Below the pieces are notes generated by a model. That model ran no database searches. It was not told the origin of the DNA and saw only the letters and a program-made list of their open reading frames with translations. This document shows positions 52,590 through 60,484 of a DNA stretch of 64,000 bases, in pieces (position 1 is the first letter of the stretch; each line of letters opens with the position of its first letter). The stretch is taken from NCBI GenBank assembly GCA_900542635.1, contig UQOJ01000002.1:16068-80067 (forward strand), written 5' to 3'. The position numbers were made by a program, and so were the translations under genes. This stretch comes from an uncultured Collinsella sp. GTDB lineage: Bacteria; Actinomycetota; Coriobacteriia; Coriobacteriales; Coriobacteriaceae.

Positions 52590-52606
52590 TATTCCATTTT
52601 GGAATA
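52590..52606. promoter_or_regulatory. Candidate operator of the amidohydrolase/ceramidase-like/PTS operon
   Basis: TATTCC-ATTTT-GGAATA is a perfect 6-5-6 palindrome about 80 bp upstream of the amidohydrolase start; ATTCCAG recurs nearby at about 52569. The position suits a repressor or activator site. Confidence 0.4.
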
Positions 52607-52676
52607 GAACTTACCGCTCACACGCGAACCTCGCCCGCTCAACGAGACAAGCGCTAACAGCACGGGCTTAGACAGA

Positions 52677-52713
52677 AAACGGTCGGCCCGCATCCGTTGC
52701 GGGCCGACCGTTT
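52677..52713 (-). terminator. Terminator of the aminotransferase gene
   Basis: AAACGGTCGGCCCGC (52677-52691) and GCGGGCCGACCGTTT (52699-52713) make a perfect 15-bp stem around a 7-base loop; TTTTC follows on the minus strand. Confidence 0.85.
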
Positions 52714-52734
52714 CATTACAGGCTACCTTTGCCG

Positions 52735-54255
52735 TTACGCCTGACGGTAATGGTCAAAGAAGTCGGCGAGGTCTTCGAGGGACTCTTTGAGTACTTCCAT
52801 GCGCGGCAGGTACACGATGCGGAAGTGATCGGGCTCGGCCCAGTTAAAGCCGCCGCCGCGCGTGATCAGAATCTTCTTCTCGTGCAGCAGGTCGAGGGCA
52901 AACTGCTCGTCATCGGTGATGTTGAACTTCTTAACATCCATCTTGGGGAAGATGTAGAACGCCGCGCGCGGCTTGACCACCGAGATGCCGTCGATCTTGT
53001 TGAGCGCCTCATACACAAAGTTGCGCTGCTCGTAGACACGGCCGCCGGGACGGATGTAGTCGTTAACGGACTGATGGCCGCCGAGCGCCGTCTGGACGAT
53101 CGACTGAGCCGGCACGTTGGAGCACAGGCGCATGTTGGAGAGCATGTTGATGCCCATGATGAAGTCGCTCATGCAGCGCTGGTTGCCCGAAAGCACCATC
53201 CAGCCAATGCGATAGCCCGCGATCATGTGCGACTTGGACAGACCGCTAAAGGTGACACAGGGCAGATCGGGGGCGAGCGAGGCAATCGAGACGTGCTCGT
53301 AGCCGTCCATGCACAGGCGGTCGTAGATCTCATCGGCAAAGATCATCAGCTGATGCCTGCGTGCAATCTCGACGATGCCCTCGAGCACCTCGCGCGGATA
53401 GACAGAACCCGTGGGGTTGTTGGGGTTGATGATGACGAGGGCTTTGGTCGCGCTCGTAATCTTGGACTCCATATCCTCCAGGTCGGGATACCAATCCGTC
53501 TGCTCATCACACAGATAATGTACGGGATGACCGCCGGCAAGGGTTGCGCACGCCGTCCAGAGCGGATAGTCGGGGCTGGGGATCAGAATCTCGTCGCCAT
53601 TGTCGAGCAGCGCGTTCATCGAAAGCTGAATGAGCTCGGACACACCGTTGCCCGTGTAGATATGCTCCATCTGAACGTTGGGCAGGCCCTTGATCTGCGA
53701 ATACTGCATGATCGCCTTGCGCGCGGAGAACAGGCCACGCGAGTTGGAATAGCCTTCGCAGTCGGGCAGCTGCTGGCGCATGTCCTTGATGACCTCATCG
53801 GGCGTGCGGAAACCGAAGGGCGCCGGGTTGCCGATATTGAGCTTGAGGATGCGCTCGCCCTCGTCCTCCATACGGGCGGCCTCGTCGACGACGGGACCGC
53901 GCACGTCATACAGGACGTTGTCGAGTTTGGTGGATTTAGAAAAAGTACGCATGGTGGTGCTCCTTGCAATTTGAGCTGAGGGATGGGGTTCGGGCTTGGA
54001 ATCGTTGCGGGGTGATGATGCCTCGCCTTGATCGGCGTCGCCGGCAAGCAGCCAGGTAACATCGACCTCCAAAATCCGGGCGAGCAGCTCAGCCACATCG
54101 CGCCGCGGGATCGTCTTGCCGCTCACATATTGGCTCATCTGACTCTTGCCGAGTTTTTTGCCGAGCATCTCCGATGCGCGGATTACGTCCGACTGGCGAA
54201 CGTCGCGATTGGACATAGTCTGTCGCAGGCGATCGCAAAACGTCTCTTGGGCCAC
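52735..54255 (-). CDS. XRE helix-turn-helix fused to alanine aminotransferase (AlaA-like)
   Basis: A 506-residue protein. Residues 1-70 form an XRE domain (RQSDVIRASEMLGKKLGKSQMSQYVSGKTIPRRDVAELLARILEVDVTWLL). From Met102 it is an alanine aminotransferase close to E. coli AlaA (FSKSTKLDNVLYDVRGPVVDEAARMEDEGERILKLNIGNPAPFGF; NPNNPTG at 277-283; PLP Lys341 in SGLSKSH). The GTG start at 54255 has AAGGAGG 6 bases upstream. Met102 (53952) has its own AAGGAG at proper spacing, so a separate aminotransferase may also be made. It probably interconverts alanine and glutamate with pyruvate and 2-oxoglutarate, and autoregulates through nearby GTTCAATTT sites. Confidence 0.88.
   Translation of the reverse strand: MAQETFCDRLRQTMSNRDVRQSDVIRASEMLGKKLGKSQMSQYVSGKTIPRRDVAELLARILEVDVTWLLAGDADQGEASSPRNDSKPEPHPSAQIARSTTMRTFSKSTKLDNVLYDVRGPVVDEAARMEDEGERILKLNIGNPAPFGFRTPDEVIKDMRQQLPDCEGYSNSRGLFSARKAIMQYSQIKGLPNVQMEHIYTGNGVSELIQLSMNALLDNGDEILIPSPDYPLWTACATLAGGHPVHYLCDEQTDWYPDLEDMESKITSATKALVIINPNNPTGSVYPREVLEGIVEIARRHQLMIFADEIYDRLCMDGYEHVSIASLAPDLPCVTFSGLSKSHMIAGYRIGWMVLSGNQRCMSDFIMGINMLSNMRLCSNVPAQSIVQTALGGHQSVNDYIRPGGRVYEQRNFVYEALNKIDGISVVKPRAAFYIFPKMDVKKFNITDDEQFALDLLHEKKILITRGGGFNWAEPDHFRIVYLPRMEVLKESLEDLADFFDHYRQA
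53960..53965 (-). promoter_or_regulatory. Internal ribosome binding site inside the XRE-aminotransferase gene
   Basis: AAGGAG on the minus strand, 7 bases before the ATG at 53952 (Met102). The downstream protein starts just where stand-alone AlaA enzymes start, so this may be a second translation start. Confidence 0.55.
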
Positions 54256-54276
54256 AGGAACCTCCTTGCTGGCAAA

Positions 54277-54358
54277 GTTCAATTTATAGAACACGAATTG
54301 AACCAAGGTTCAATTTAGCAAGCAGTATAGCGCCGTACCTCATTCGAAAGTTCAATTT
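54277..54358. promoter_or_regulatory. Three phased GTTCAATTT sites upstream of the XRE-aminotransferase
   Basis: GTTCAATTT occurs at 54277-54285, 54308-54316 and 54350-54358, at 31 and 42 bp, close to 3 and 4 helical turns. The middle site is part of a 9-2-9 palindrome, AATTGAACC-AA-GGTTCAATT (54296-54315). This is a likely operator, perhaps for the XRE domain itself. Confidence 0.55.
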
Positions 54359-54417
54359 CATAAGAAAACGTACGGAACTCCGAGTTTTGCCCAAAGCGGA
54401 CAATGACGTGCACACGT

Positions 54418-55275
54418 TTAGAGGTATTCAAGGAATCGAGCGGCGGCAAGCGAAACGTCAGCCGTGCGATATATCGCATTGATCTGCCGATGGGGATGTC
54501 CCTCGAGTGGTCGCACGGCAACATCGAACTGACAGCGGCGCAAGATGAGCGCGGGAAGAATGCTCGCGCCCAAGCCGTCCTCGACCATAGCCATAATCGC
54601 ATAGTCATCCCAAGTCGACAGCTTAGAGCGCACCGCCAGGCCCGCGCGGCGAAACAGCGGCGTAATCTCGTCATCGGTGCCGCGTTCTAGCAGAATAAAC
54701 TGCTCGTTAGCCAAATCGGAAAGAGAGACGGCCTCCGCCGTGGCAAGCAAAGAGCCTGCCGGCACTACCGCCATCAACTCGTCGCGCACCAAAGGCCGCG
54801 ATGCCATGCCGTTTTCTCGGGGCTCATGCGGGATAAAGCCCAGATCGCAGCGGCCCTCTGACACCCATTGTTCAATCTCTGAGTAATCGCCCATCAGCAA
54901 CTCGTAATCGACGTCCGGGTGATCGGCGCGAAAGCGCGCAATCACTGGCGGCAGCACGTGGGTCGCCACACTCGAAAACGTACCGATGCAGATTTTGCCG
55001 CGCATGAGCCCGCGCATCTCATCCACCCGTCGCTGCAAGCGAGTGAATTCCTCACAGAGCGCCTCGACTGCCGGCATGACCTGCCGCCCGTCGGCAGAAA
55101 GCACCACGCCCTCGCGGCTGCGATCAAGCACCTTAAAACCCCAGTCTGCCTCAACGTCGCCCACCATGCGGCTCACGCCCGACTGCGAATAGCTCAGGCG
55201 CTCTGCAGCACGCGTAAAGCTGCCGGCACGCACCGTCTCGAGCAGCACTTGCATCTTTTGGATATTGGTCTCCAC
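54418..55275 (-). CDS. LysR-family transcriptional regulator
   Basis: A 285-residue LysR protein. The winged helix is at residues 8-65 (LLETVRAGSFTRAAERLSYSQSGVSRMVGDVEADWGFKVLDRSREGVVLSADG), then the effector domain (ICIGTFSSVATHVLPPVIARFRADHPDVDYELLMGDYSEIEQWVSEGRCDLGFIP; LERGTDDEI; VEDGLGASILPALI). It is divergent from an EamA transporter, with a palindromic box between them, so it probably controls that transporter in response to its substrate. The GTG at 55275 has GGGTGGGGA upstream; an ATG at 55296 has no ribosome site. Confidence 0.87.
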   Translation of the reverse strand: METNIQKMQVLLETVRAGSFTRAAERLSYSQSGVSRMVGDVEADWGFKVLDRSREGVVLSADGRQVMPAVEALCEEFTRLQRRVDEMRGLMRGKICIGTFSSVATHVLPPVIARFRADHPDVDYELLMGDYSEIEQWVSEGRCDLGFIPHEPRENGMASRPLVRDELMAVVPAGSLLATAEAVSLSDLANEQFILLERGTDDEITPLFRRAGLAVRSKLSTWDDYAIMAMVEDGLGASILPALILRRCQFDVAVRPLEGHPHRQINAIYRTADVSLAAARFLEYL

Positions 55276-55347
55276 GGCACGTCCCCACCCTTGCATGAGT
55301 TTTTGTCATGTTTTCCATGCATTATATTCGCTTTTCTTCTAAAGCCA

Positions 55348-55364
55348 GTTCACCCATAGTGAAC
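55348..55364. promoter_or_regulatory. LysR-type box between lysR and the EamA transporter gene
   Basis: GTTCAC-CCATA-GTGAAC is a perfect 6-5-6 palindrome containing the T-N11-A pattern of LysR sites, 30 bp before the transporter start. Confidence 0.5.
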
Positions 55365-55393
55365 ATGTTCGGATATAGAGGGGATGTCAGCGC

Positions 55394-56305
55394 ATGAACA
55401 ACGGACTGTTTACGTACTTAGCAGCATTGCTATTGTTTGGCTCCAACGGCATCATCGCCGCCGCCATCGCACTGCCGAGCTCCGATATCGTGCTACTGCG
55501 CACGTTTTTGGGCGCCCTCTCGCTTGTCACTATCCTTGCCATCACCCAACGCCATAAACTGCAGGCGCCATCTCGTCCCCGCGAAGCCGCAGCACTCCTT
55601 CTCTCGGGAGCCGCGCTGGGCGCCAGCTGGATTTTTCTGTTCCGCGCCTACCAGACGATCGGCGTCGGCGTATCCTCGCTGCTGTACTACTGTGGCCCCA
55701 TCATTGTCATGGCGCTCTCCCCACTCATCTTTGGTGAAAAACTGACCGGCGGCAAAATCGCCGGGTTTATCGCCGTCGCCTGCGGTGCTTTTCTCATTGC
55801 AGCACAAGGTCTAGGCGGCAATATGCCCATTGCGGGTATCGTCTGCGGTATCGCCTCGGCATTTTGCTATGCGCTGATGGTCATCGCTAGCAAGGGTGCG
55901 CCGCACATCGAAGGTCTCGAGAACTCCGCGCTCCAGGTGAGCGCCGCTTTTGTGACCGCGCTGGTCCTCACGCTCATCACGCAGGGCGCTCCCTCATTCC
56001 TGTCCGCCGGTGTCGCCGCCAGCATTGATTGGCGCGCCGTCGTCATGCTCGGCGTCGTCAACACCGGACTCGGTTGTCTGCTCTACTTTAGTGCCGTCGC
56101 CAAACTGCCCGTGCAGACCGTCGCGGTCGTCGGCTACCTCGAGCCGCTTTCGGCCGTCGTGTTCTCGGCCGTCCTTTTGGGCGAAGCCATAACACCGGTC
56201 CGCCTGATGGGCGCCGCACTTATCATCGGCGGTGCGCTCTTTTGCGAACTCGCCGGCAAACGCGCAAGCGCCAAGGCTGGCATAGCCCAGATAGCACGTG
56301 CTTAA
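55394..56305 (+). CDS. EamA/DMT family transporter
   Basis: A 303-residue membrane protein with about ten hydrophobic segments and two EamA repeats (ALLLFGSNGIIAAAIALPSSDIVLLRTFLGALSLV; YLEPLSAVVFSAVLLGEAITPVRLMGAALIIGGALF). It resembles exporters of amino acids or related metabolites. GAGGGG lies upstream of the ATG at 55394. It diverges from the LysR gene. A 24-bp perfect palindrome with an A/T-rich end lies 35 bases after its stop and may terminate it. Confidence 0.85.
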   Translation: MNNGLFTYLAALLLFGSNGIIAAAIALPSSDIVLLRTFLGALSLVTILAITQRHKLQAPSRPREAAALLLSGAALGASWIFLFRAYQTIGVGVSSLLYYCGPIIVMALSPLIFGEKLTGGKIAGFIAVACGAFLIAAQGLGGNMPIAGIVCGIASAFCYALMVIASKGAPHIEGLENSALQVSAAFVTALVLTLITQGAPSFLSAGVAASIDWRAVVMLGVVNTGLGCLLYFSAVAKLPVQTVAVVGYLEPLSAVVFSAVLLGEAITPVRLMGAALIIGGALFCELAGKRASAKAGIAQIARA

Positions 56306-56339
56306 AAGCCCCTGTTTCGAAATGCTACCCACATACATA

Positions 56340-56363
56340 AATAATCCCCAGCTGGGGATTATT
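56340..56363. repeat. 24-bp perfect palindrome downstream of the EamA gene
   Basis: AATAATCCCCAG joined to CTGGGGATTATT is its own reverse complement. It may fold as a terminator or be a protein-binding site before kup. Confidence 0.55.
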
Positions 56364-56419
56364 GTCTAAAATAACCTGATGTGCCAAACTGCTCTTGTAT
56401 GTATAAAGACGGCATAAAG

Positions 56420-56444
56420 GTTATCTGTCCTAGACAGATAACCG
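56420..56444 (+). repeat. 11-bp inverted repeat just before kup
   Basis: GGTTATCTGTC (56420-56430) and GACAGATAACC (56434-56444) pair around CTA. It ends 19 bases before the GTG start of kup and 2 bases before an ATG that is in frame, so it could regulate transcription or translation. Confidence 0.55.
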
Positions 56445-56463
56445 GATGTCTAAGGGAGTCCAC

Positions 56464-58695
56464 GTGGCACACAACAAACTGGAGGCAAGCCCCCAAGACC
56501 AGCGTGGTCAAGGCGGGCACGGAGCCATTCCCCTCTCCGCTGGCATGCTGCTCGTAACGCTCGGCGTCGTCTATGGCGACATCGGCACGAGCCCCATGTA
56601 CACCATGAAATCAATCGTCGCCAACAACGGCGGCATCGGTACCGTCAGCGAGGACATGATCCTGGGCGCGCTTTCGCTCGTCATCTGGACCATGACACTC
56701 GTGACCACGGTCAAGTACGTGGTAATCGCCATGAAGGCCGACAACCACAACGAAGGCGGCATCTTCGCCCTGTTTAGCCTGGTGCGCAAGGTGGCACCGT
56801 GGCTGATTCTCCCCGCCATGATCGGCGGTGCGGCGCTGCTCGCCGACGGCATCCTCACCCCCGCCGTCACGGTTACCACGGCCATCGAGGGCTTGCGCAC
56901 TATCGAGTGGGGCCACGCGCTATTGGGTGACGGGCAAACCAACGTCATCATTATTACCATCATCATTATCTGTGGTCTGTTTGCCATGCAGCGCGCCGGC
57001 ACCTCGTCAATCGGCAAGCTGTTCGGCCCGCTTATGACGCTATGGTTCCTGTTCCTGGCGGGCGCCGGCCTGTTCAACATGCTCGGCAACCTGTCCATCC
57101 TACGCGCGCTCAACCCCATCCGCGGCATCATGTTCCTATTCTCGCCCATCAACCACTCGGGCATCATGGTGCTCGGCTTCGTCTTTCTGTCGACGACCGG
57201 CGCCGAGGCGCTCTACTCGGACATGGGCCACGTGGGCAAGGCAAACATCTATGCATCCTGGCCGTTTGTTAAGGCGGCCCTTATCCTCAACTATCTGGGT
57301 CAGGGAGCTTGGCTGCTCGCCAATAACTCCAACCCCCAGATGCTCGCGATGGATATCGTCAACCCGTTCTACATGATGCTTCCCGAGCCCCTGCGCCCCT
57401 TTGCCATCGTGCTTTCGGCCGTAGCGGCCATCATCGCCTCGCAGGCGCTCATCACCGGCTCGTTCTCGCTGGTATCCGAGGCAACCCGTCTCAATCTCAT
57501 GCCGCACCTGCGCATCCACTACCCCAGCGACACCAAGGGCCAGCTCTATATTCCGCTCGTCAACAACATCATGTGGGTCGGCTGTATCTTCATCGTGCTG
57601 CTGTTCCAGAACTCCGAGCGCATGGAGAGCGCCTACGGCCTCGCCATCACCGTGACCATGCTCATGACCACGACGCTTTTGACGAGCTACATCGCCGGCA
57701 TCCTCAAGCACAAACTGGGTGCCTGCGTCTTCGCACTGCTCTTTGGCGCCATTGAGCTGTGCTTCTTTGCCTCGTGCCTCACCATGTTCTTTGACGGCGG
57801 CTATGTGATGATCTTCCTGGCCGCACTGCTGTTTGGCCTTATGTACGTGTGGCGCCGTGGCACCGCCATCGAGCGCACGCAGACCATCCTGCTGCCCGTC
57901 TCCAAGTACATTGACCAGCTCGACCGCCTGCGCAACGACGAGACCTATCCCGTGCTTGCCGACAACCTGGTGTTCCTCACCAACAGCCCCGACCCGCTCA
58001 CGCTCGACCGCGATGTGCTCTATTCCATCTTGGATAAGCATCCCAAGCGCGCCAAGGCATACTGGTTCATCAACGTGTACGTTACCGATGAGCCCTATAC
58101 GCACGAGTATTCCGTCGAGACCTTTGGCACGGACTTCCTGTTCCGCGTGCGCCTGGACCTGGGCTTTAAGGTCAACCAGCGCATCAATGCCTACCTGCGC
58201 CAGATCGTTGGCGACCTGATGGCATCGGGTGAGCTGCCGCCGCAGCATCACACCTACTCCATCTACGAGACACGCGGCAACGTGGGCGACTTCCGTTTTT
58301 GCATGCTGCGCAAGATGCTCGCCCCCGAAACGGACATCAACCGCAACGACCACCGCGTGATGGCCATCAAGTACGCCGTCCGCCGCGCCTGCGGAAGCCC
58401 GGCACGCTGGTACGGTCTAGAGAACTCGGCCATCATCATCGAGTACGTGCCCCTCTTTGCCCGCATGCGTCCGGCAGTCAAACTCGTACGCACCCAAGTG
58501 CCGCTCGAAGTTCAGATCGAGGAAGCCGAGGAAATGGAAGTCGATATCTTCTCGGACGACTTGGTCAACGGCAACGAGGCCGGTAGGGACATGAACGTCG
58601 ATCCCACCGAGCTGCTCGAGAGCGTCGCCGATACGCCCGAACAGCAACAGCTCGACGGCCTCGAGAGCGAACAACTCAACGACGTCAACTTCTAG
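56464..58695 (+). CDS. kup: Low-affinity potassium transporter, KUP family
   Basis: A 743-residue KUP transporter. LVTLGVVYGDIGTSPMYTMKSI is the family signature, followed by about twelve membrane segments (ILPAMIGGAALLADGILTPAVTVTTAIEGL; GAEALYSDMGHVGKANI; ALITGSFSLVSEATRLNLMPHLRIHYPS) and a cytoplasmic C-terminal domain of about 230 residues. It imports potassium by proton symport. I prefer the GTG at 56464, since AAGGGA lies 7 bases upstream; the ATG at 56446 lacks a site and begins right after the hairpin. The final 60 residues are acidic. Confidence 0.93.
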   Translation: MAHNKLEASPQDQRGQGGHGAIPLSAGMLLVTLGVVYGDIGTSPMYTMKSIVANNGGIGTVSEDMILGALSLVIWTMTLVTTVKYVVIAMKADNHNEGGIFALFSLVRKVAPWLILPAMIGGAALLADGILTPAVTVTTAIEGLRTIEWGHALLGDGQTNVIIITIIIICGLFAMQRAGTSSIGKLFGPLMTLWFLFLAGAGLFNMLGNLSILRALNPIRGIMFLFSPINHSGIMVLGFVFLSTTGAEALYSDMGHVGKANIYASWPFVKAALILNYLGQGAWLLANNSNPQMLAMDIVNPFYMMLPEPLRPFAIVLSAVAAIIASQALITGSFSLVSEATRLNLMPHLRIHYPSDTKGQLYIPLVNNIMWVGCIFIVLLFQNSERMESAYGLAITVTMLMTTTLLTSYIAGILKHKLGACVFALLFGAIELCFFASCLTMFFDGGYVMIFLAALLFGLMYVWRRGTAIERTQTILLPVSKYIDQLDRLRNDETYPVLADNLVFLTNSPDPLTLDRDVLYSILDKHPKRAKAYWFINVYVTDEPYTHEYSVETFGTDFLFRVRLDLGFKVNQRINAYLRQIVGDLMASGELPPQHHTYSIYETRGNVGDFRFCMLRKMLAPETDINRNDHRVMAIKYAVRRACGSPARWYGLENSAIIIEYVPLFARMRPAVKLVRTQVPLEVQIEEAEEMEVDIFSDDLVNGNEAGRDMNVDPTELLESVADTPEQQQLDGLESEQLNDVNF

Positions 58696-58715
58696 CGACG
58701 TCACAAATCAACGAC

Positions 58716-58755
58716 AGCGGCCCTGCACCTCGCGAGAGATGCAGGGCCGCTTTGC
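58716..58755 (+). terminator. Terminator after kup
   Basis: AGCGGCCCTGCA (58716-58727) and TGCAGGGCCGCT (58740-58751) form a perfect stem, then TTTGC. Confidence 0.75.
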
Positions 58756-58774
58756 ATTGCAGTAAAGCTATCGG

Positions 58775-59740
58775 CTACGAACGACGCGGCTCGGGAACCA
58801 CGAGCCTATCGGGACTCGCGCCCTCGGCATCTGTCAGGCTCACGTAGCGAATCGACGGATCCTCATACATCGCGTAGTAATAATTGCCCGTGCGCGCGCT
58901 AAAGCATCCGGTGTAGATAGTCTTCTCGAACTTGCCATCGCCCATCCTGGACGCCCCCTCAATCATTACCACGCCTTCGAGCGAGCGGAACATACGGACG
59001 ACGTTTTCGGTCTCGCTCTCCTTTTGCGGGTAATTGGCATTGAGGTACGCCGCCTTTACAAAACGGCTCGGTGAATAGCAGTCACCCGGAATACCGCGCA
59101 TGCCGGCACCCGCGCCATAGGGCTTGAGCTCGGCGCCACGCCATGTCGCCGTCTGCGGAAAATCGCTTGTGGCAGTGATATAGGTGCGCAGGTTTTCCAT
59201 GTGCCACGGGAAGGTCGGCTGGTTGGCAAGGGTGTCGACCGGATCGTCGTATACATGCAGGCCGTCAGCCATCATCTCGACCACGATGCTGCGCTGGCTG
59301 TCGCCGATAATCCAATGGAGCAGCGACACGCCCAGCCCCTCTCCGGCAGATTTGGCGACAATCACCGTGTCGCGCAGCGCGGCCTCGACCTCATCGACCG
59401 TCGAGAACGTCGCTGCCACCCACAGGGGAAACTCATAGGCCGCGATATTGGTCTTTCCATCAACCGGCCCCTCGGCATACTCGGCATAACCCGGGAAATT
59501 GAGACCCGCCACGGCGAGGCCCGCATCGTTACCGCAATCGAAGAACATAGGGTAGTTCTTGTAATCGATGCACATACCGATCACCGCGTGTACCGCCGTC
59601 GCGTCGTCGATAAACGAATACGGGATGTGAAACCCGCGCGGCATCACGCGAACCTGTTGGCCGTAGTCAAAGCTCCAGTCGAGGTTGCGGCCCAGATACA
59701 TGTGACCAGAATTATCGGTAAATCGGATACTCGTACACAT
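58775..59740 (-). CDS. Bile salt hydrolase / choloylglycine hydrolase family
   Basis: A 321-residue N-terminal-nucleophile hydrolase. After Met removal, Cys2 (MCTSIRF) is the nucleophile; Arg18 and Asp21 (LGRNLDWSF) and Asn in GLAVAGLNFPGYAEYAEG are active-site residues. It cleaves glycine or taurine from conjugated bile acids or, in some members, penicillin V or N-acyl homoserine lactones. Length fits the family (about 320). TAGGAGGCGCC lies before the ATG at 59740. It is transcribed alone, convergent with kup. It supports a gut habitat. Confidence 0.92.
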   Translation of the reverse strand: MCTSIRFTDNSGHMYLGRNLDWSFDYGQQVRVMPRGFHIPYSFIDDATAVHAVIGMCIDYKNYPMFFDCGNDAGLAVAGLNFPGYAEYAEGPVDGKTNIAAYEFPLWVAATFSTVDEVEAALRDTVIVAKSAGEGLGVSLLHWIIGDSQRSIVVEMMADGLHVYDDPVDTLANQPTFPWHMENLRTYITATSDFPQTATWRGAELKPYGAGAGMRGIPGDCYSPSRFVKAAYLNANYPQKESETENVVRMFRSLEGVVMIEGASRMGDGKFEKTIYTGCFSARTGNYYYAMYEDPSIRYVSLTDAEGASPDRLVVPEPRRS

Positions 59741-59808
59741 GGCGCCTCCTAGCTTTACGTTCTTGCTAAGTTCATTGTCTCCAAACAAAAAGGCGCTAAA
59801 CACAAAAG

Positions 59809-59840
59809 CCCGGACATGACAACAATGTCATGCCCGGGCC
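59809..59840 (-). terminator. Terminator of the second deformylase-like gene
   Basis: Arms 59809-59822 and 59827-59840 pair with one mismatch (GCCCGGACATGACA with TGTCATGCCCGGGC); on the minus strand TTTTGTGTTT follows. Confidence 0.8.
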
Positions 59841-59871
59841 AAAAGAGACGAAGTGCGGTGCTGTAGTCACC

Positions 59872-60291
59872 CTAGACAAGTTTACCTTGGCAGTGGTCGA
59901 TCATATGCTGGATCATCTGTGCCTCAAAGCCCGCGTAGTCACGGCGGCACTCCTTCATCTTGCCGTCGACAATCTGGTCAAAGGCAACCTTGCACTTGAT
60001 ATAGCGCGTGGACTTGGTGACCTCCTCGTGCGTCAGGCAGCTCTCCTCCATCTTGCTGGCGCCCAGGCCAAACACCAAACGGGGGTTGTAGAGCACGTGG
60101 GGCTCGCCGGCGTCGTCCAGATAGACGCAAACCTTCTTGGTAACGCCAATCTGGTTAGCGGCAAGGCAGCCGGCATCGTCGAGCGACTTGATGGTATCGA
60201 TCAGGTCCTGTGCGACCGACTCGTCCTCGACGGTCGCAACCTCGCAACGCTGGGACAGGATAGCCTCGTCGTGGCAAAGCTCTTTAATCAT
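59872..60291 (-). CDS. Peptide deformylase-like protein lacking the catalytic Glu
   Basis: A 139-residue protein of the deformylase fold. Motif I is GCLAANQIGV (41-50), motif II EESCLT (82-87) and motif III HMIDH (129-133): the metal ligands remain but the catalytic Glu of HExxH is Met, so it should not deformylate peptides. MIKELCHDEAIL is the usual deformylase start; I use the ATG at 60291 because GGAGGAA lies 4 bases upstream (an ATG at 60303 is in the same frame). It may be a regulatory or binding paralogue. Another fold member is at 45934. Confidence 0.75.
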   Translation of the reverse strand: MIKELCHDEAILSQRCEVATVEDESVAQDLIDTIKSLDDAGCLAANQIGVTKKVCVYLDDAGEPHVLYNPRLVFGLGASKMEESCLTHEEVTKSTRYIKCKVAFDQIVDGKMKECRRDYAGFEAQMIQHMIDHCQGKLV

Positions 60292-60484
60292 ACGTTCCTC
60301 CATAGGGGTCGTTGTAACCGCTTAAGTATACGGTACCCACACATTTTCATACGGAAAATACCGCCCGTCCGCTACAAAGCGCCGAGCATCAACATGTGAG
60401 GAACAGCAAGGTTGTAAAGGCGATATAGTAAGTGAGTTCGTGTCAATTGGCCTAAACTCGGGGCCGAACAAGGAAAGGGTATGC

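Noticed and set aside
56306..56463. c-di-AMP (ydaO) riboswitch upstream of kup
   Set aside because: The leader is taken up by two simple palindromes; I could not match the conserved ydaO core.
60304..60484. Purine riboswitch upstream of the NCS2 permease
   Set aside because: No three-way-junction pattern with the conserved loop and core sequences was found by eye.
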